From an uncultured Butyricicoccus sp. (lineage in GTDB: Bacteria > Bacillota > Clostridia > Oscillospirales > Butyricicoccaceae): 51,479 bases of DNA. Location of the stretch: assembly GCA_944384655.1 (NCBI GenBank), contig CALWUF010000038.1, positions 1 through 51,479 on the forward strand, in the 5' to 3' direction. The translations under genes were made by a program, and so were the position numbers. The notes under the pieces were generated by a model. The model saw nothing but the letters and a program-made list of their open reading frames with translations. It searched no databases and was not told the origin of the DNA. Positions 35,036 to 42,897 of this stretch are shown here, one piece after another. Numbering within the stretch: position 1 is the stretch's first letter; each line of letters begins with the position of its first letter.

Positions 35036-36417
35036 TGTTCCTCCTCCGAAACGGTTGTGCCGAGCGCCAAGTCAAGCGTCTTACCCGCCTGTACAATCGC
35101 ATCAGACGAGCAGGTTGCACGGCTTACCGCGTCCACCTCATCAAAGCTCTGTTTTTCTATGACCTGTGCCTTGACGCCGGCAGCGCTGCCTCTGCCATCC
35201 AATGCCCAGGTGATATACCTCCAGTTGTCAGAAGTAGAATCCGGCTGTGTAACGGCAATATCAGAAATGACACGTGTTACCGTTTTCTGTGTCACTGTTT
35301 TTGTATTTCCATCCGCATCTGTCACTGTTTTTGCCTCCGTTTGTGTTGTCTGACGCACAGTGACAGCAATGGTCATATCATATGCATCAAAATCACCATA
35401 CTCGTCTGGTACACAGGACACAGTTGCTGAATAAGTAATCTCTTCTGTGTTTTCGTCCAGTTCCGGCAGTGTCGGTTCCTCCGGCTGCTCCGGTGTTTCG
35501 GGCTCTTCCGGTGTATCCGGCTGTTCCGGATCTTCGGCATCTCCAGATGCTTTCGTCAATGCACGCCGAACTGCATTTAAAATACCATTGGAAGAATAGG
35601 TGGCACCGGATACAGTGTCAACATTCGGCGTTTGTTTTTCGAGGACTTGGGTAATGACAGCCTTTGCCTTTTCAAAATAAGATGGGGTTTCGTCCTCTGC
35701 CGAAACAATATCAATGGCATTGATCTTTCCCTCCAAAATGGTCACGCTTACCGTAATATCACCGCCAAATCCTTCGGCTGTTCCGGTGTATGTGCCATCC
35801 TTATACGTGCCGTCTGTGAAATCGTCCGGCTCAACCGGTTCAGTCGGTGTCGTCGGCGTATTCGGTATCTCATCGTCTGCATCGGACGAACCGCCTGCCG
35901 CCTTTGTGAGGGCACGCTTGACTGCATTGATGATGCCATTGGAAGAATAGGTAGCACCGGATACCGTATCAACATTGGGGCTTTGTTTGGACAGGATTTT
36001 AGAAATCACACCCTTGGCGCGTGCAAAATAGGACGGTGTCTCCGCCGATGCAGAAACGATATCAATTGCTGTGATTTTTCCGTCTGCAATCGTCACTTGC
36101 ACCGTAATATTGCCGGCAAACCCTCGTGCTGTACCGGTATATGTACCGTCTTTATATGTACCATCCGTAAACGAATCCGAAGAGATTTCACCTTGACTCG
36201 CCGTATTCAACGCCGCGAGCGTACCCGCAGCAGAACTTGAAGATGTCTCCGTACCTGTCTCCAGTTCGACGGCTTCCGCCAATGGGATAAGTCCGGGAAC
36301 ACTTTCCAATTCCGGTCCGCCATATGCAATCCCCCATGCGGCAAGACCTGCGACCGCGATACCCGGAATGAGCCGCTTTACCAGTTTATCAACTGTTTCA
36401 TTGTGAAATATACGCAT
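35032..36417 (-). CDS. Three-domain extracytosolic FMN-binding protein
   Basis: The product has 461 residues. An N-terminal membrane anchor (about 15-33) and Ser/Thr-rich linker precede FMN_bind domain 1 (about 85-172, VDTVSGATYSS, Thr156). A Pro/Thr linker then leads to a near-duplicate domain 2 (about 200-289, same motif, Thr273), and a Pro/Glu linker to a divergent domain 3 (about 327-450). In domain 3 the motif is VSRATCSSDAI, with Arg433 replacing the usual Gly. Domains 1 and 2 are so alike in DNA that recent internal duplication is clear. The layout recalls the two-flavin surface lipoprotein PplA of Listeria, but here with a helix anchor. It is followed 15 nt upstream by ApbE. Confidence 0.92.
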   Translation of the reverse strand: MRIFHNETVDKLVKRLIPGIAVAGLAAWGIAYGGPELESVPGLIPLAEAVELETGTETSSSSAAGTLAALNTASQGEISSDSFTDGTYKDGTYTGTARGFAGNITVQVTIADGKITAIDIVSASAETPSYFARAKGVISKILSKQSPNVDTVSGATYSSNGIINAVKRALTKAAGGSSDADDEIPNTPTTPTEPVEPDDFTDGTYKDGTYTGTAEGFGGDITVSVTILEGKINAIDIVSAEDETPSYFEKAKAVITQVLEKQTPNVDTVSGATYSSNGILNAVRRALTKASGDAEDPEQPDTPEEPETPEQPEEPTLPELDENTEEITYSATVSCVPDEYGDFDAYDMTIAVTVRQTTQTEAKTVTDADGNTKTVTQKTVTRVISDIAVTQPDSTSDNWRYITWALDGRGSAAGVKAQVIEKQSFDEVDAVSRATCSSDAIVQAGKTLDLALGTTVSEEEQ

Positions 36418-36432
36418 ATTCTGCCTCCCACG

Positions 36433-37491
36433 TTACTTTCGTGCAATTGTTTCAAAGGTTCGATCGCTGGAAAAAACATCTGCAATGCCTTCGGTCACAA
36501 AAATCGTGCCATCCTCTGTAATCATCACTGCATCAAATTCATCCGCGTGCTGCCGCCAATATTCCGTTGCTTGATCTACACCCATGACAAACAGTGCCGT
36601 TGAAAGCCCATCTGCCAATGTGCCGTCTGCGCTGACAATCGTGACAGAGGTCAATCCATTGTCGGCAGGTTTTCCGGTAGAAGGATCGATGATATGATGA
36701 TAGGTCGTGCCGTCCTGTTCAAAATATCGCTCATATCCGCCGGAGGTGATAACGGCACAATCGGTCACCTCAAGCACACCTGCGATATCCTCTGAATTTT
36801 CGGGGTCTTGAATGCCAATACGCCACTTGCTGCCGTCCGGTTTCGCGCCGTGTACGTGCACATTTCCGCCGAGCGAAACCATACCGCTCTCGACACCGCA
36901 TTCGTCAAACAGCTCCATGATGCGACCGGAGGTATATCCCTTTGCAATACCGCCCAGATCAATTGCCTGCCCATCTCCCAATGTCAATGTGCGGTTGTCT
37001 GCATCCCAATCCAACTGATCACTGCCAATCGTCTCCATCAGTGTAGTCAGCTCACTGTCCGATGGAACGCGATAGGATTCATCCGTAAATCCCCATGCCT
37101 GCATAAGCGGATATACCGTGATATCAAATGCACCGCCTGTACTTTCATTGATTTCCAGCGCACACGACACCAACTCGGCAGAATCTGAAGACAATTGTGC
37201 GGTTCCTGAAGCATTCAGTGCAGAAATCTCACTGTCCGCCGAGCCAGTAGACAACAATGCATCCAGTCGTTCAATCTCCTGTTGAGCGGCATCCACTGCC
37301 TTCTGTCCGTTTTCGCCATAAGCGGTAATCGTCATATACGTATCCATTGCAAAGATTTCTTTGCTCACCGGCTGTTCTGTATTTGCCTGTACAGCGCTGC
37401 CAGTTGTTTCATCTTCGGTATGTTCCGCTGCACCACAGCCTGTCAACAACAGACAGGCGACAAATGCCGCTGCAATCCAATGCTTTTTCAT
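36433..37491 (-). CDS. apbE: FAD:protein FMN transferase (ApbE), lipoprotein
   Basis: The product is a 352-residue extracytosolic lipoprotein (lipobox LTGC, Cys19) that attaches FMN to Thr in SGAT-type motifs using FAD and Mg2+. Family blocks are AMDTYMTITAYG, GGAFDITVYPLMQAWGF, IDLGGIAKGYTSGRI, VSLGGNVHVHG, YHHIIDPSTGKPA and TLADGLSTALFVMG. The ATG at 37491 has AGGGGG 7 nt upstream and overlaps the stop of the Gx-transporter gene in an ATGA junction. Its likely clients are the two adjacent FMN-binding proteins and perhaps the SLH protein. Confidence 0.96.
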   Translation of the reverse strand: MKKHWIAAAFVACLLLTGCGAAEHTEDETTGSAVQANTEQPVSKEIFAMDTYMTITAYGENGQKAVDAAQQEIERLDALLSTGSADSEISALNASGTAQLSSDSAELVSCALEINESTGGAFDITVYPLMQAWGFTDESYRVPSDSELTTLMETIGSDQLDWDADNRTLTLGDGQAIDLGGIAKGYTSGRIMELFDECGVESGMVSLGGNVHVHGAKPDGSKWRIGIQDPENSEDIAGVLEVTDCAVITSGGYERYFEQDGTTYHHIIDPSTGKPADNGLTSVTIVSADGTLADGLSTALFVMGVDQATEYWRQHADEFDAVMITEDGTIFVTEGIADVFSSDRTFETIARK

Positions 37492-37994
37492 GCCATACCC
37501 CCTTCTGTTTTCGGCAGACGATCGATCAGCCAACTGCCCAGCAGCCCAATGACCGCCCCCGCCGCAATGCCGGATACCCACAGCGCCAGCAGATACCATG
37601 CGATTGCTGTGGTTTGCATAAGCAGCATAGCGACTGCAATTTGTCCGACATTATGTGCAACCCCGCCGGCTATGCTGACCGTCAGCGGCTGAAATTTTCC
37701 AGTTTGTTTTAACGCAATCATGACCGCACCAGACAACAGACCCCCTGCCAGTGAATACCACAGGCTGACCGCTGTGCCGAACAGCATCGACGTGAGGATG
37801 ATGCGCACAAAATTGATGGCAATTGCCGGTCGTGCACCCATACGGTACAATGCTGTCAGCACCACAAGATTGGTCAACCCCAATTTCATGCCTGGCACGG
37901 CAAAAAAAGCGGGTATCAATGTCTCCAGATAGCTGAGAACCATGGCAACTGCCGCTAACATACCATATTCGACCAAATGTTTTGTCTTTGTCAT
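37488..37994 (-). CDS. Gx-transporter-family membrane protein (EetB-like)
   Basis: This 168-residue hydrophobic protein of the Gx transporter family (also annotated heptaprenyl diphosphate synthase component I) has about five helices, the motif VPGMKLGLTNLVVLTAL near residues 33-49 and GGVAHNVGQIAVAM near 110. Relatives are EetB of Gram-positive extracellular electron transfer loci. The gene lies between a NusG-domain-II protein (EetA-like) and ApbE, the same neighbours as in those loci. AAGGGA precedes the ATG. Its exact role is unsettled; a membrane electron conduit or transporter is inferred. Confidence 0.87.
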   Translation of the reverse strand: MTKTKHLVEYGMLAAVAMVLSYLETLIPAFFAVPGMKLGLTNLVVLTALYRMGARPAIAINFVRIILTSMLFGTAVSLWYSLAGGLLSGAVMIALKQTGKFQPLTVSIAGGVAHNVGQIAVAMLLMQTTAIAWYLLALWVSGIAAGAVIGLLGSWLIDRLPKTEGGMA

Positions 37995-38018
37995 CAGTTG
38001 TTCCCTTTCGCAGTGTAT

Positions 38019-38396
38019 TCAAGACGCCACAATATCCAATGTGGAACGTACCTCTGTATTCCCTTCGATAGCAATCACTACCTCATGGGGCAGACAGATA
38101 ATACTCTCTCCTGCGTGCCGGATGTGACCTTGATGCACGCACAGTTGATCCGGACAGTTCGCATCCTCCAGCCAGACCTCTCCATCCTGAATTGTCAACA
38201 CATTGATTTCACCGTTGACGCCCTCAATACGGTACACCGTATCCCGGTTCTGTGAAAACTCTGCAACCATTTCTCCAGAAACACGCACAACAACGGTCTC
38301 TCCGTCCGTTCGTCCCAACGCAAGTGCAGAGCCGAACAGCAAACTGCCTGCCAGAAGACCGCAAATAAAAAAAGTATCCTGTTTTTTCAGCTTCAC
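38019..38396 (-). CDS. NusG-domain-II extracytosolic protein (EetA-like)
   Basis: The product has 125 residues: one N-terminal membrane helix (about 9-27) and an extracytosolic NusG_II domain with GVNGEINVLTIQDGEVWLEDANCPDQ-type sequence (Cys residues in CPDQLC) and ICLPHEVVI near the end. Proteins of this type accompany Gx-transporter genes in extracellular electron transfer and Rnf-like loci. GTG start at 38396 follows AGGAGG by 7 nt. It is third in the operon after the regulator and the SLH protein. It is not a transcription factor despite the domain name. Confidence 0.88.
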   Translation of the reverse strand: MKLKKQDTFFICGLLAGSLLFGSALALGRTDGETVVVRVSGEMVAEFSQNRDTVYRIEGVNGEINVLTIQDGEVWLEDANCPDQLCVHQGHIRHAGESIICLPHEVVIAIEGNTEVRSTLDIVAS

Positions 38397-38476
38397 TCAA
38401 AATCCTCCTGTCAGGCACAGTGCCTCGACCGGAAAAATCCGATCGAGGCATACCATTGTGTGCTACGTATTACTGA

Positions 38477-40756
38477 TTACTCGCCTGTAATTGCATTCTG
38501 CACTGCCTTTACAATTGCATCAGAAGAGCAGGTTGCCGTGGAAACGGCATCATATGTTACCTCTGAGATTTGAGAGGCGCTCTTGCCAGTCAACTGTGCA
38601 GCAATGCCTGCGCTGGAACCTCTGCCATTCATTGCCCTGTTGAAATAAGTTAGATTTTCTTCATCAATGGTGCAACCGCTATTGAGTGCAATCGACGTGA
38701 TACTATCATTTTCTACAACAACGTCAATCTTAATCTCATATGCTTCAAAGTCATTGTACTCATCCGGGTTTGTCATTGCAACGCCTGTCAAGGTCTGCGC
38801 TGCACTCGGAACGTCTACCGTAAAAGTCAGGTTGTTGGCATAACCGGTTGCCGTGACTTCTACCGCATAGCTCTGACCAGGCTCAAACACTGCCGTCTCG
38901 CCTGACGTTGCTTCCAGATTGATCGTGCCGTCGTCATTGATGATCTTCACCGAATTGCGACCGCTTGGTGTGTAGCTGTTCTCCCCTACCTTGACACTGG
39001 TAATGCTGGAGAGATACGCCGCAAATTCTTCGTCGGAAGCATCTTCCGCTTTGACGAGCTTGAGATTTTCCGCATCATAAGCAGCTACAATCGCTTCTGT
39101 TGTCAACTCGAAGTCCGCAGAATACGACGCATATTTGCCGCTTGTGTCTGTCATGGTCAGTGTGTATTCACCGATCGCCGGTGTGCCGGTCCAAGTAAGC
39201 GTGGTACCGTCGCAGCTCATACCTTCCACTGCGTTTCCTTCCGAATCAGTTACAGCGTATTCTGCCTGATAATCAGACGGAACCCCGGTCAGCGTAACTG
39301 CTGCACTGTGACTGTCCGCATTTGCATTTGCTACCGAGAAGGTATTTTCAAATTTGACCGGTACATAAACGCCATCCAGCGGGATCTCATAGATGCCTTT
39401 GCTGGTGTAATAGGTAACCTTCTTGATGGTTTGTCCCATCATGGATGCATAATGTTCCGAAGACGTCGGGCAGTTATGAACTACATCCGTAAATCCGGTG
39501 CACCATGCCAGATCTGTGACGCGCCAGATGTTTTCCAGATGACGCAGACCGTAGTCATTTTCGTCTGTGCTGATCACAACGCCGTATACCTTGTCCGTGC
39601 TGGTGTCAATGACATCAAACCCGTCCAGAACCATCTCATAATCGCCATAGCCGCTCTCTGTAGACAAGTCTGCCGTTACGCCTGAAACCGTCTGCACATC
39701 TCCCTGGGTCTTGCCGAAGGAAAGGCTGCCGTCTTCATTGAGGGTAACTTCTTTATAAAAGCTCGGCTCTTCACTCATCACATAATACGCATAGCTCGGA
39801 TTCTCGAACAGCGCGTCCACACCTTTATATACGGTTGTATTTGTCTGTCCACGATTGGTGACGGTGATTTCTACCTGATCGTCATCGGTAACCCGCTTAT
39901 ACTGCGCGAGATTATCCAGCGTGACGCCTTCCCCGAGCTTGACCGGGAATGTGATACCGGTGATATCCGAACCGTCGCTGTTGACATGATAGGAACCACC
40001 CGACAGCGAACCGGTTCTGGTCTTATTCAGCGTTGCAGAAGTAAATCCATCCACTTCGACGTCGTTGTTGACTTCCGCCGCGTAGAACTCGTCATACGGG
40101 ATGTTCATGGTCACATATACATCAGACTGCTCTGCCAGGCACTTGTCGAGCATAACAATGGCTTCTGCACGAGTCATGGAATTGCCCGGCTGAAGGGTCA
40201 CATTTCCATCATCATCCTTATATCCTGCAATCATGCCCTCGCGCGCCAATGCACCGACATATGGTACTGCCCAATCCGGAACAGAGGCTGCATCTGTAAA
40301 TCCCTTGAGATCATCGCGCGTTCCGTTGCACTCCAATCCAAGCATGTTGGCAACCATCGTAAAGCCTTCTGCTCGGGTCAGGTTTTTATTCGGCTCCATG
40401 GTAGTATTGCTCGTGCCTTTCATATATCCGGCCTGGAGCGCTACTGCCAGATCGCCATAGAACCAGTCTTTTTGCGAAACATCCGTATAACGGGAAATAT
40501 CCGCGCTGCTTTCCGTATACTCATTCACTTCATTTGAAATTGCAGCGAATTCCGCACGGGTGATGGTGTTATCCGGCTTGTAAACGCCATCGCCATAGCC
40601 CGCCAGATAACCCTTATCGATGAATTCCTGTAATGTGGCTTCCGCCCAGTGACCGGTGATATCCGATCCCGCTGCCAACGCAGCGCCGCCCAAAAGCATA
40701 CTGCCTGCGGTCACGATGCTGCACGCACGGACCGAGAATTTGTTATTCTTTTTCAC
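38477..40756 (-). CDS. SLH-domain surface protein with C-terminal FMN_bind-like domain
   Basis: The product has 759 residues. After a signal peptide (cleavage near AALAAG, residue 30), three S-layer-homology domains (about 31-72, 90-135, 152-202) anchor it to the cell wall. A long middle region includes a block VTMNIPYDEFYAAE and following sequence that resembles Tp47-type domains, then Ig-like repeats (SVANANADSHSAAVTLTG) and a possible hemoglobin-interaction-like (DUF1533) module near 600-650. The last 100 residues are homologous to domain 3 of the FMN protein and carry VSTATCSSDAIV (Thr742). The GTG start at 40756 follows AAAGGA. A consensus promoter and a TTAG/CTAA dyad precede it. It is probably the outermost electron-transfer component; this role is inferred. 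Confidence 0.88.
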   Translation of the reverse strand: MKKNNKFSVRACSIVTAGSMLLGGAALAAGSDITGHWAEATLQEFIDKGYLAGYGDGVYKPDNTITRAEFAAISNEVNEYTESSADISRYTDVSQKDWFYGDLAVALQAGYMKGTSNTTMEPNKNLTRAEGFTMVANMLGLECNGTRDDLKGFTDAASVPDWAVPYVGALAREGMIAGYKDDDGNVTLQPGNSMTRAEAIVMLDKCLAEQSDVYVTMNIPYDEFYAAEVNNDVEVDGFTSATLNKTRTGSLSGGSYHVNSDGSDITGITFPVKLGEGVTLDNLAQYKRVTDDDQVEITVTNRGQTNTTVYKGVDALFENPSYAYYVMSEEPSFYKEVTLNEDGSLSFGKTQGDVQTVSGVTADLSTESGYGDYEMVLDGFDVIDTSTDKVYGVVISTDENDYGLRHLENIWRVTDLAWCTGFTDVVHNCPTSSEHYASMMGQTIKKVTYYTSKGIYEIPLDGVYVPVKFENTFSVANANADSHSAAVTLTGVPSDYQAEYAVTDSEGNAVEGMSCDGTTLTWTGTPAIGEYTLTMTDTSGKYASYSADFELTTEAIVAAYDAENLKLVKAEDASDEEFAAYLSSITSVKVGENSYTPSGRNSVKIINDDGTINLEATSGETAVFEPGQSYAVEVTATGYANNLTFTVDVPSAAQTLTGVAMTNPDEYNDFEAYEIKIDVVVENDSITSIALNSGCTIDEENLTYFNRAMNGRGSSAGIAAQLTGKSASQISEVTYDAVSTATCSSDAIVKAVQNAITGE

Positions 40757-40790
40757 TTTACATTCCTTTCCGCCCACGTATGGTTTTTTT

Positions 40791-40806
40791 GTTAGTATTA
40801 GCTAAC
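40791..40806. promoter_or_regulatory. Putative DtxR/MntR-type operator before the SLH gene
   Basis: GTTAG-TATTAG-CTAAC is an inverted repeat in the SLH 5' leader, 35 bp from the start codon. It shares TTAG-N6-CTAA with the site before the regulator gene and resembles the inner half of DtxR boxes. Confidence 0.55.
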
Positions 40807-40877
40807 TTTCTTGGAAAAAAGCAATTGCGCAGTGAATAGACACCACGCAACATGTACCGCTTTATCCTGACAACCAA

Positions 40878-40906
40878 ATTATATCGCACCGATAGTTAGT
40901 TGTCAA
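40878..40906 (-). promoter_or_regulatory. Consensus promoter of the SLH/electron-transfer operon
   Basis: TTGACA and TATAAT on the minus strand match the consensus exactly with a 17-bp spacer. The -35 box lies within the last codons of the regulator gene. An inverted repeat AGTTG-TCAA-CAACT (40898-40911) covers it. Confidence 0.85.
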
Positions 40907-41264
40907 CAACTTTTTCCATCTTCCGGATACATGCCTCTGGAAGCTCAGCCAACAGGACACACGCTGCCTGCTGTGCTTCCTGGGTGCTCAGCGGCAATCC
41001 TGCGCGAATCAGACATACCGCAAGGTTGTTCACATATCGCTCATATTGCGCTGCAGTCTGTCTTCCATATTCTGTCAAATATACTTTGCCATATGGCTGC
41101 TGAACAACCAGCTCTTTATCACGGAAAACAGCGACAATGCGCGCGGCAGATGCTTTTTTCACATGCAGGAAATTCGCAATTTCTGTCAGTCTGATGTCTT
41201 TTCCCGTCTTGGACAACTCGTACATTGTCAATAAGTAGCGCAGATGTGTGCTTGTCAGTTCCAT
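40896..41264 (-). CDS. DtxR/MntR-like metal-dependent regulator
   Basis: The product is a 122-residue protein. The N-terminal winged helix (LRYLLTMYELSKTGKDIRLTEIANFLHVKKASAARIVAVFRDKELVVQQPYGKVYLTEYGR) has the MntR/DtxR arrangement with recognition helix VKKASAARI. The C-terminal dimerisation and metal region (about 70-122) is short, as in MntR, and lacks the SH3-like third domain of DtxR. It retains Cys and Glu residues but not an obvious full set of MntR ligands, so the metal (Fe, Mn) is uncertain. GAGGAGG precedes the ATG. Dyads at its own start site and before the SLH gene suggest autoregulation and control of the downstream operon. Confidence 0.82.
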   Translation of the reverse strand: MELTSTHLRYLLTMYELSKTGKDIRLTEIANFLHVKKASAARIVAVFRDKELVVQQPYGKVYLTEYGRQTAAQYERYVNNLAVCLIRAGLPLSTQEAQQAACVLLAELPEACIRKMEKVVDN

Positions 41265-41318
41265 CTATCCGCCTCCTCTTACCCTCCGGCGTGTACGGTC
41301 GTCGGAAGAACACATTTT

Positions 41319-41334
41319 ATTAGTTTATGCTAAT
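41319..41334. promoter_or_regulatory. Putative DtxR/MntR-type operator before the regulator gene
   Basis: ATTAG-TTTATG-CTAAT has the same TTAG-N6-CTAA core as the site at 40791-40806 and covers the predicted transcription start of the regulator gene. Confidence 0.55.
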
Positions 41335-41342
41335 CTTTTTTC

Positions 41343-41371
41343 AGCATATCACACATTGTGCAGGCTGTCAA
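41343..41371 (-). promoter_or_regulatory. Promoter of the DtxR-like regulator gene
   Basis: TTGACA and TATGCT on the minus strand with a 17-bp spacer, followed directly by the dyad at the start site. Confidence 0.7.
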
Positions 41372-41444
41372 TCATTCCTTAAAAACGATTGAATCATACA
41401 CTAACTTTTTTGTCACTCTTCTTTGTTTTATCTTAACAATACTT

Positions 41445-41533
41445 TTCAAAAAATGCATAAAATGTCTGTGTCCGCATATGACACAGACATTTTTCTATTC
41501 TTGCCCCCATTCACCGCAGACTTTCCTTGTGCA
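41445..41533 (-). ncRNA. Possible short RNA with strong terminator
   Basis: Minus-strand TTGGAT and TATGAT are 17 bp apart (41540-41568). Downstream, AAATGTCTGTGTC and GACACAGACATTT form a 13-bp stem (about 41460-41494) with T-rich flanks. A transcript of about 80-90 nt is predicted. No gene ends at this hairpin on either strand, so it needs another explanation. There is no homology evidence. The rest of 41265-41647 holds the two facing promoters. Confidence 0.25.
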
Positions 41534-41571
41534 AAGTACATCATAAACGTATAACTCATTCTATCCAACGG

Positions 41572-41601
41572 TTGACAACAGGGGAATATATGCGGTATGA
41601 T
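41572..41601 (+). promoter_or_regulatory. Promoter of the MFS transporter gene
   Basis: TTGACA and TATGAT on the plus strand with an 18-bp spacer, about 47 bp upstream of the start codon. Confidence 0.65.
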
Positions 41602-41647
41602 TTCCAAAGTATATTTGATTGATATCACATCATAAAGGGGAATGCAA

Positions 41648-42796
41648 ATGCAAAAACAAACCATACAACCAGATATCTGTGCGCGCGGTACGATGTTTTT
41701 CAGCGGCGCATGCGTTGCAAGCGGGGGTGTGCTGCTCACAATCTTGCAGGAACGCTATGGATTTGATTATCAATGGGGCGGAACACTGCTTGCGGCACTC
41801 AGCGTGGGCAATCTGATTTCTGCTTTTTTGACCGGTATGCTGCCTACATTCCTCGGCGATAAGTGTACTGTTCTGCTGCTCTCCGCAGGCTATATGTTTG
41901 GCTTTGGTCTGATGGCGGTGTCAGGCAACCCACTCTGGCTGTTGACCGCTTTTTTTCTGGCAGGTATCGGAAAAGGAAGTACGCTCAATGCCAGTAATGT
42001 GCTTGCCGGAAAAAGCAAAGACCGTACACGTTCATTAAATCTGATCCATGCGGCATATGCAGTCGGCGCACTGTTGTCCCCGGTATTTATTGCCATGCTC
42101 AGCCAAATCAGTTGGAATGCCTCGATCTTTGGCTTTGCCGTGTGTGGTGTTCTGCTGTGGCTGTTGTTTTCACGGGCAGGTTTGTCCACTGCCCGCCGCG
42201 CATCCGAACAGACAAACCGGGACTGGCGTTTTCTGCGCAGCATGCACTTTTGGATTCTGACCGCGCTGATTTTTTTCCAGAACTGTACGGAAATCAGTGT
42301 AACCGGTTGGATGGTTACATATTTTAAGGATACGGGTATCCTGTCTCCCTTCTGGAGTCAGAGCACGATCACCGTGATCTGGCTGGCAACGCTGATCGGG
42401 CGGCTTCTTGTCGCATTTGTACTTCCCATCCGCAGCCGTCCCCGCATACTGGCAATCATGTCCATCTGTTGTCTGATCACGTATGTTGGGCTGATGAACG
42501 CGCACAATTCTGCGGCTGCACTTGTCTTATTGGCTCTGTTCGGTCTTTCCATCGCGGGCATCAATCCGACGGCAGTCGCGTGCGTCGGTTCTGCAATGTC
42601 CGCACGTGCCATGGGTATCCTGCTGCCCACCGCTGGGATCGGCGCAATTGTTATGCCATATATCACCGGGGCAGTCGGCGCACGGTTGGGCATTTCCGCC
42701 GGCATGATGGCAATCACTGTCGCCGTTGCCGGCATGGTTGTCAGCGCACTTCTGCTGGTACGCCTGGAACAGCGCTCATCTCGAAACGATACATAA
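41648..42796 (+). CDS. MFS transporter
   Basis: The product is a 382-residue membrane protein with twelve hydrophobic segments, of the major facilitator superfamily. The N-terminal half has the family pattern around GNLISAFLTGMLPTFLGDKCTVLLL (loop 2-3 motif A region), and a second GRLLVAF motif opens the C-terminal half. The ATG at 41648 is chosen because AAAGGGG lies 7 nt upstream; an ATG 6 bp earlier is too close to that site. It resembles FucP/LacY-like sugar or drug transporters only in a general way; the substrate cannot be assigned. It stands alone with its own promoter and terminator. Confidence 0.88.
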   Translation: MQKQTIQPDICARGTMFFSGACVASGGVLLTILQERYGFDYQWGGTLLAALSVGNLISAFLTGMLPTFLGDKCTVLLLSAGYMFGFGLMAVSGNPLWLLTAFFLAGIGKGSTLNASNVLAGKSKDRTRSLNLIHAAYAVGALLSPVFIAMLSQISWNASIFGFAVCGVLLWLLFSRAGLSTARRASEQTNRDWRFLRSMHFWILTALIFFQNCTEISVTGWMVTYFKDTGILSPFWSQSTITVIWLATLIGRLLVAFVLPIRSRPRILAIMSICCLITYVGLMNAHNSAAALVLLALFGLSIAGINPTAVACVGSAMSARAMGILLPTAGIGAIVMPYITGAVGARLGISAGMMAITVAVAGMVVSALLLVRLEQRSSRNDT

Positions 42797-42855
42797 TGTT
42801 CCAAACAGAACAGGGCTCTCATATTTTCGCCCCATTACCCGCCTTGTGCATATGA

Positions 42856-42894
42856 AAACGATCCGGCTGCGCTTTTTCGCCTGCCGGATCGTTT
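42856..42894. terminator. Bidirectional intrinsic terminator
   Basis: AAACGATCCGGC and GCCGGATCGTTT form a perfect 12-bp stem with a 15-nt loop between the convergent MFS and MoxR genes, with short T/A tracts on both sides. Confidence 0.85.
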
Positions 42895-42897
42895 CAT

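Noticed and set aside
38019..38396. NusG-like transcription factor
   Set aside because: Only the NusG_II insert domain is present, behind a membrane helix, and the neighbours are electron-transfer genes.
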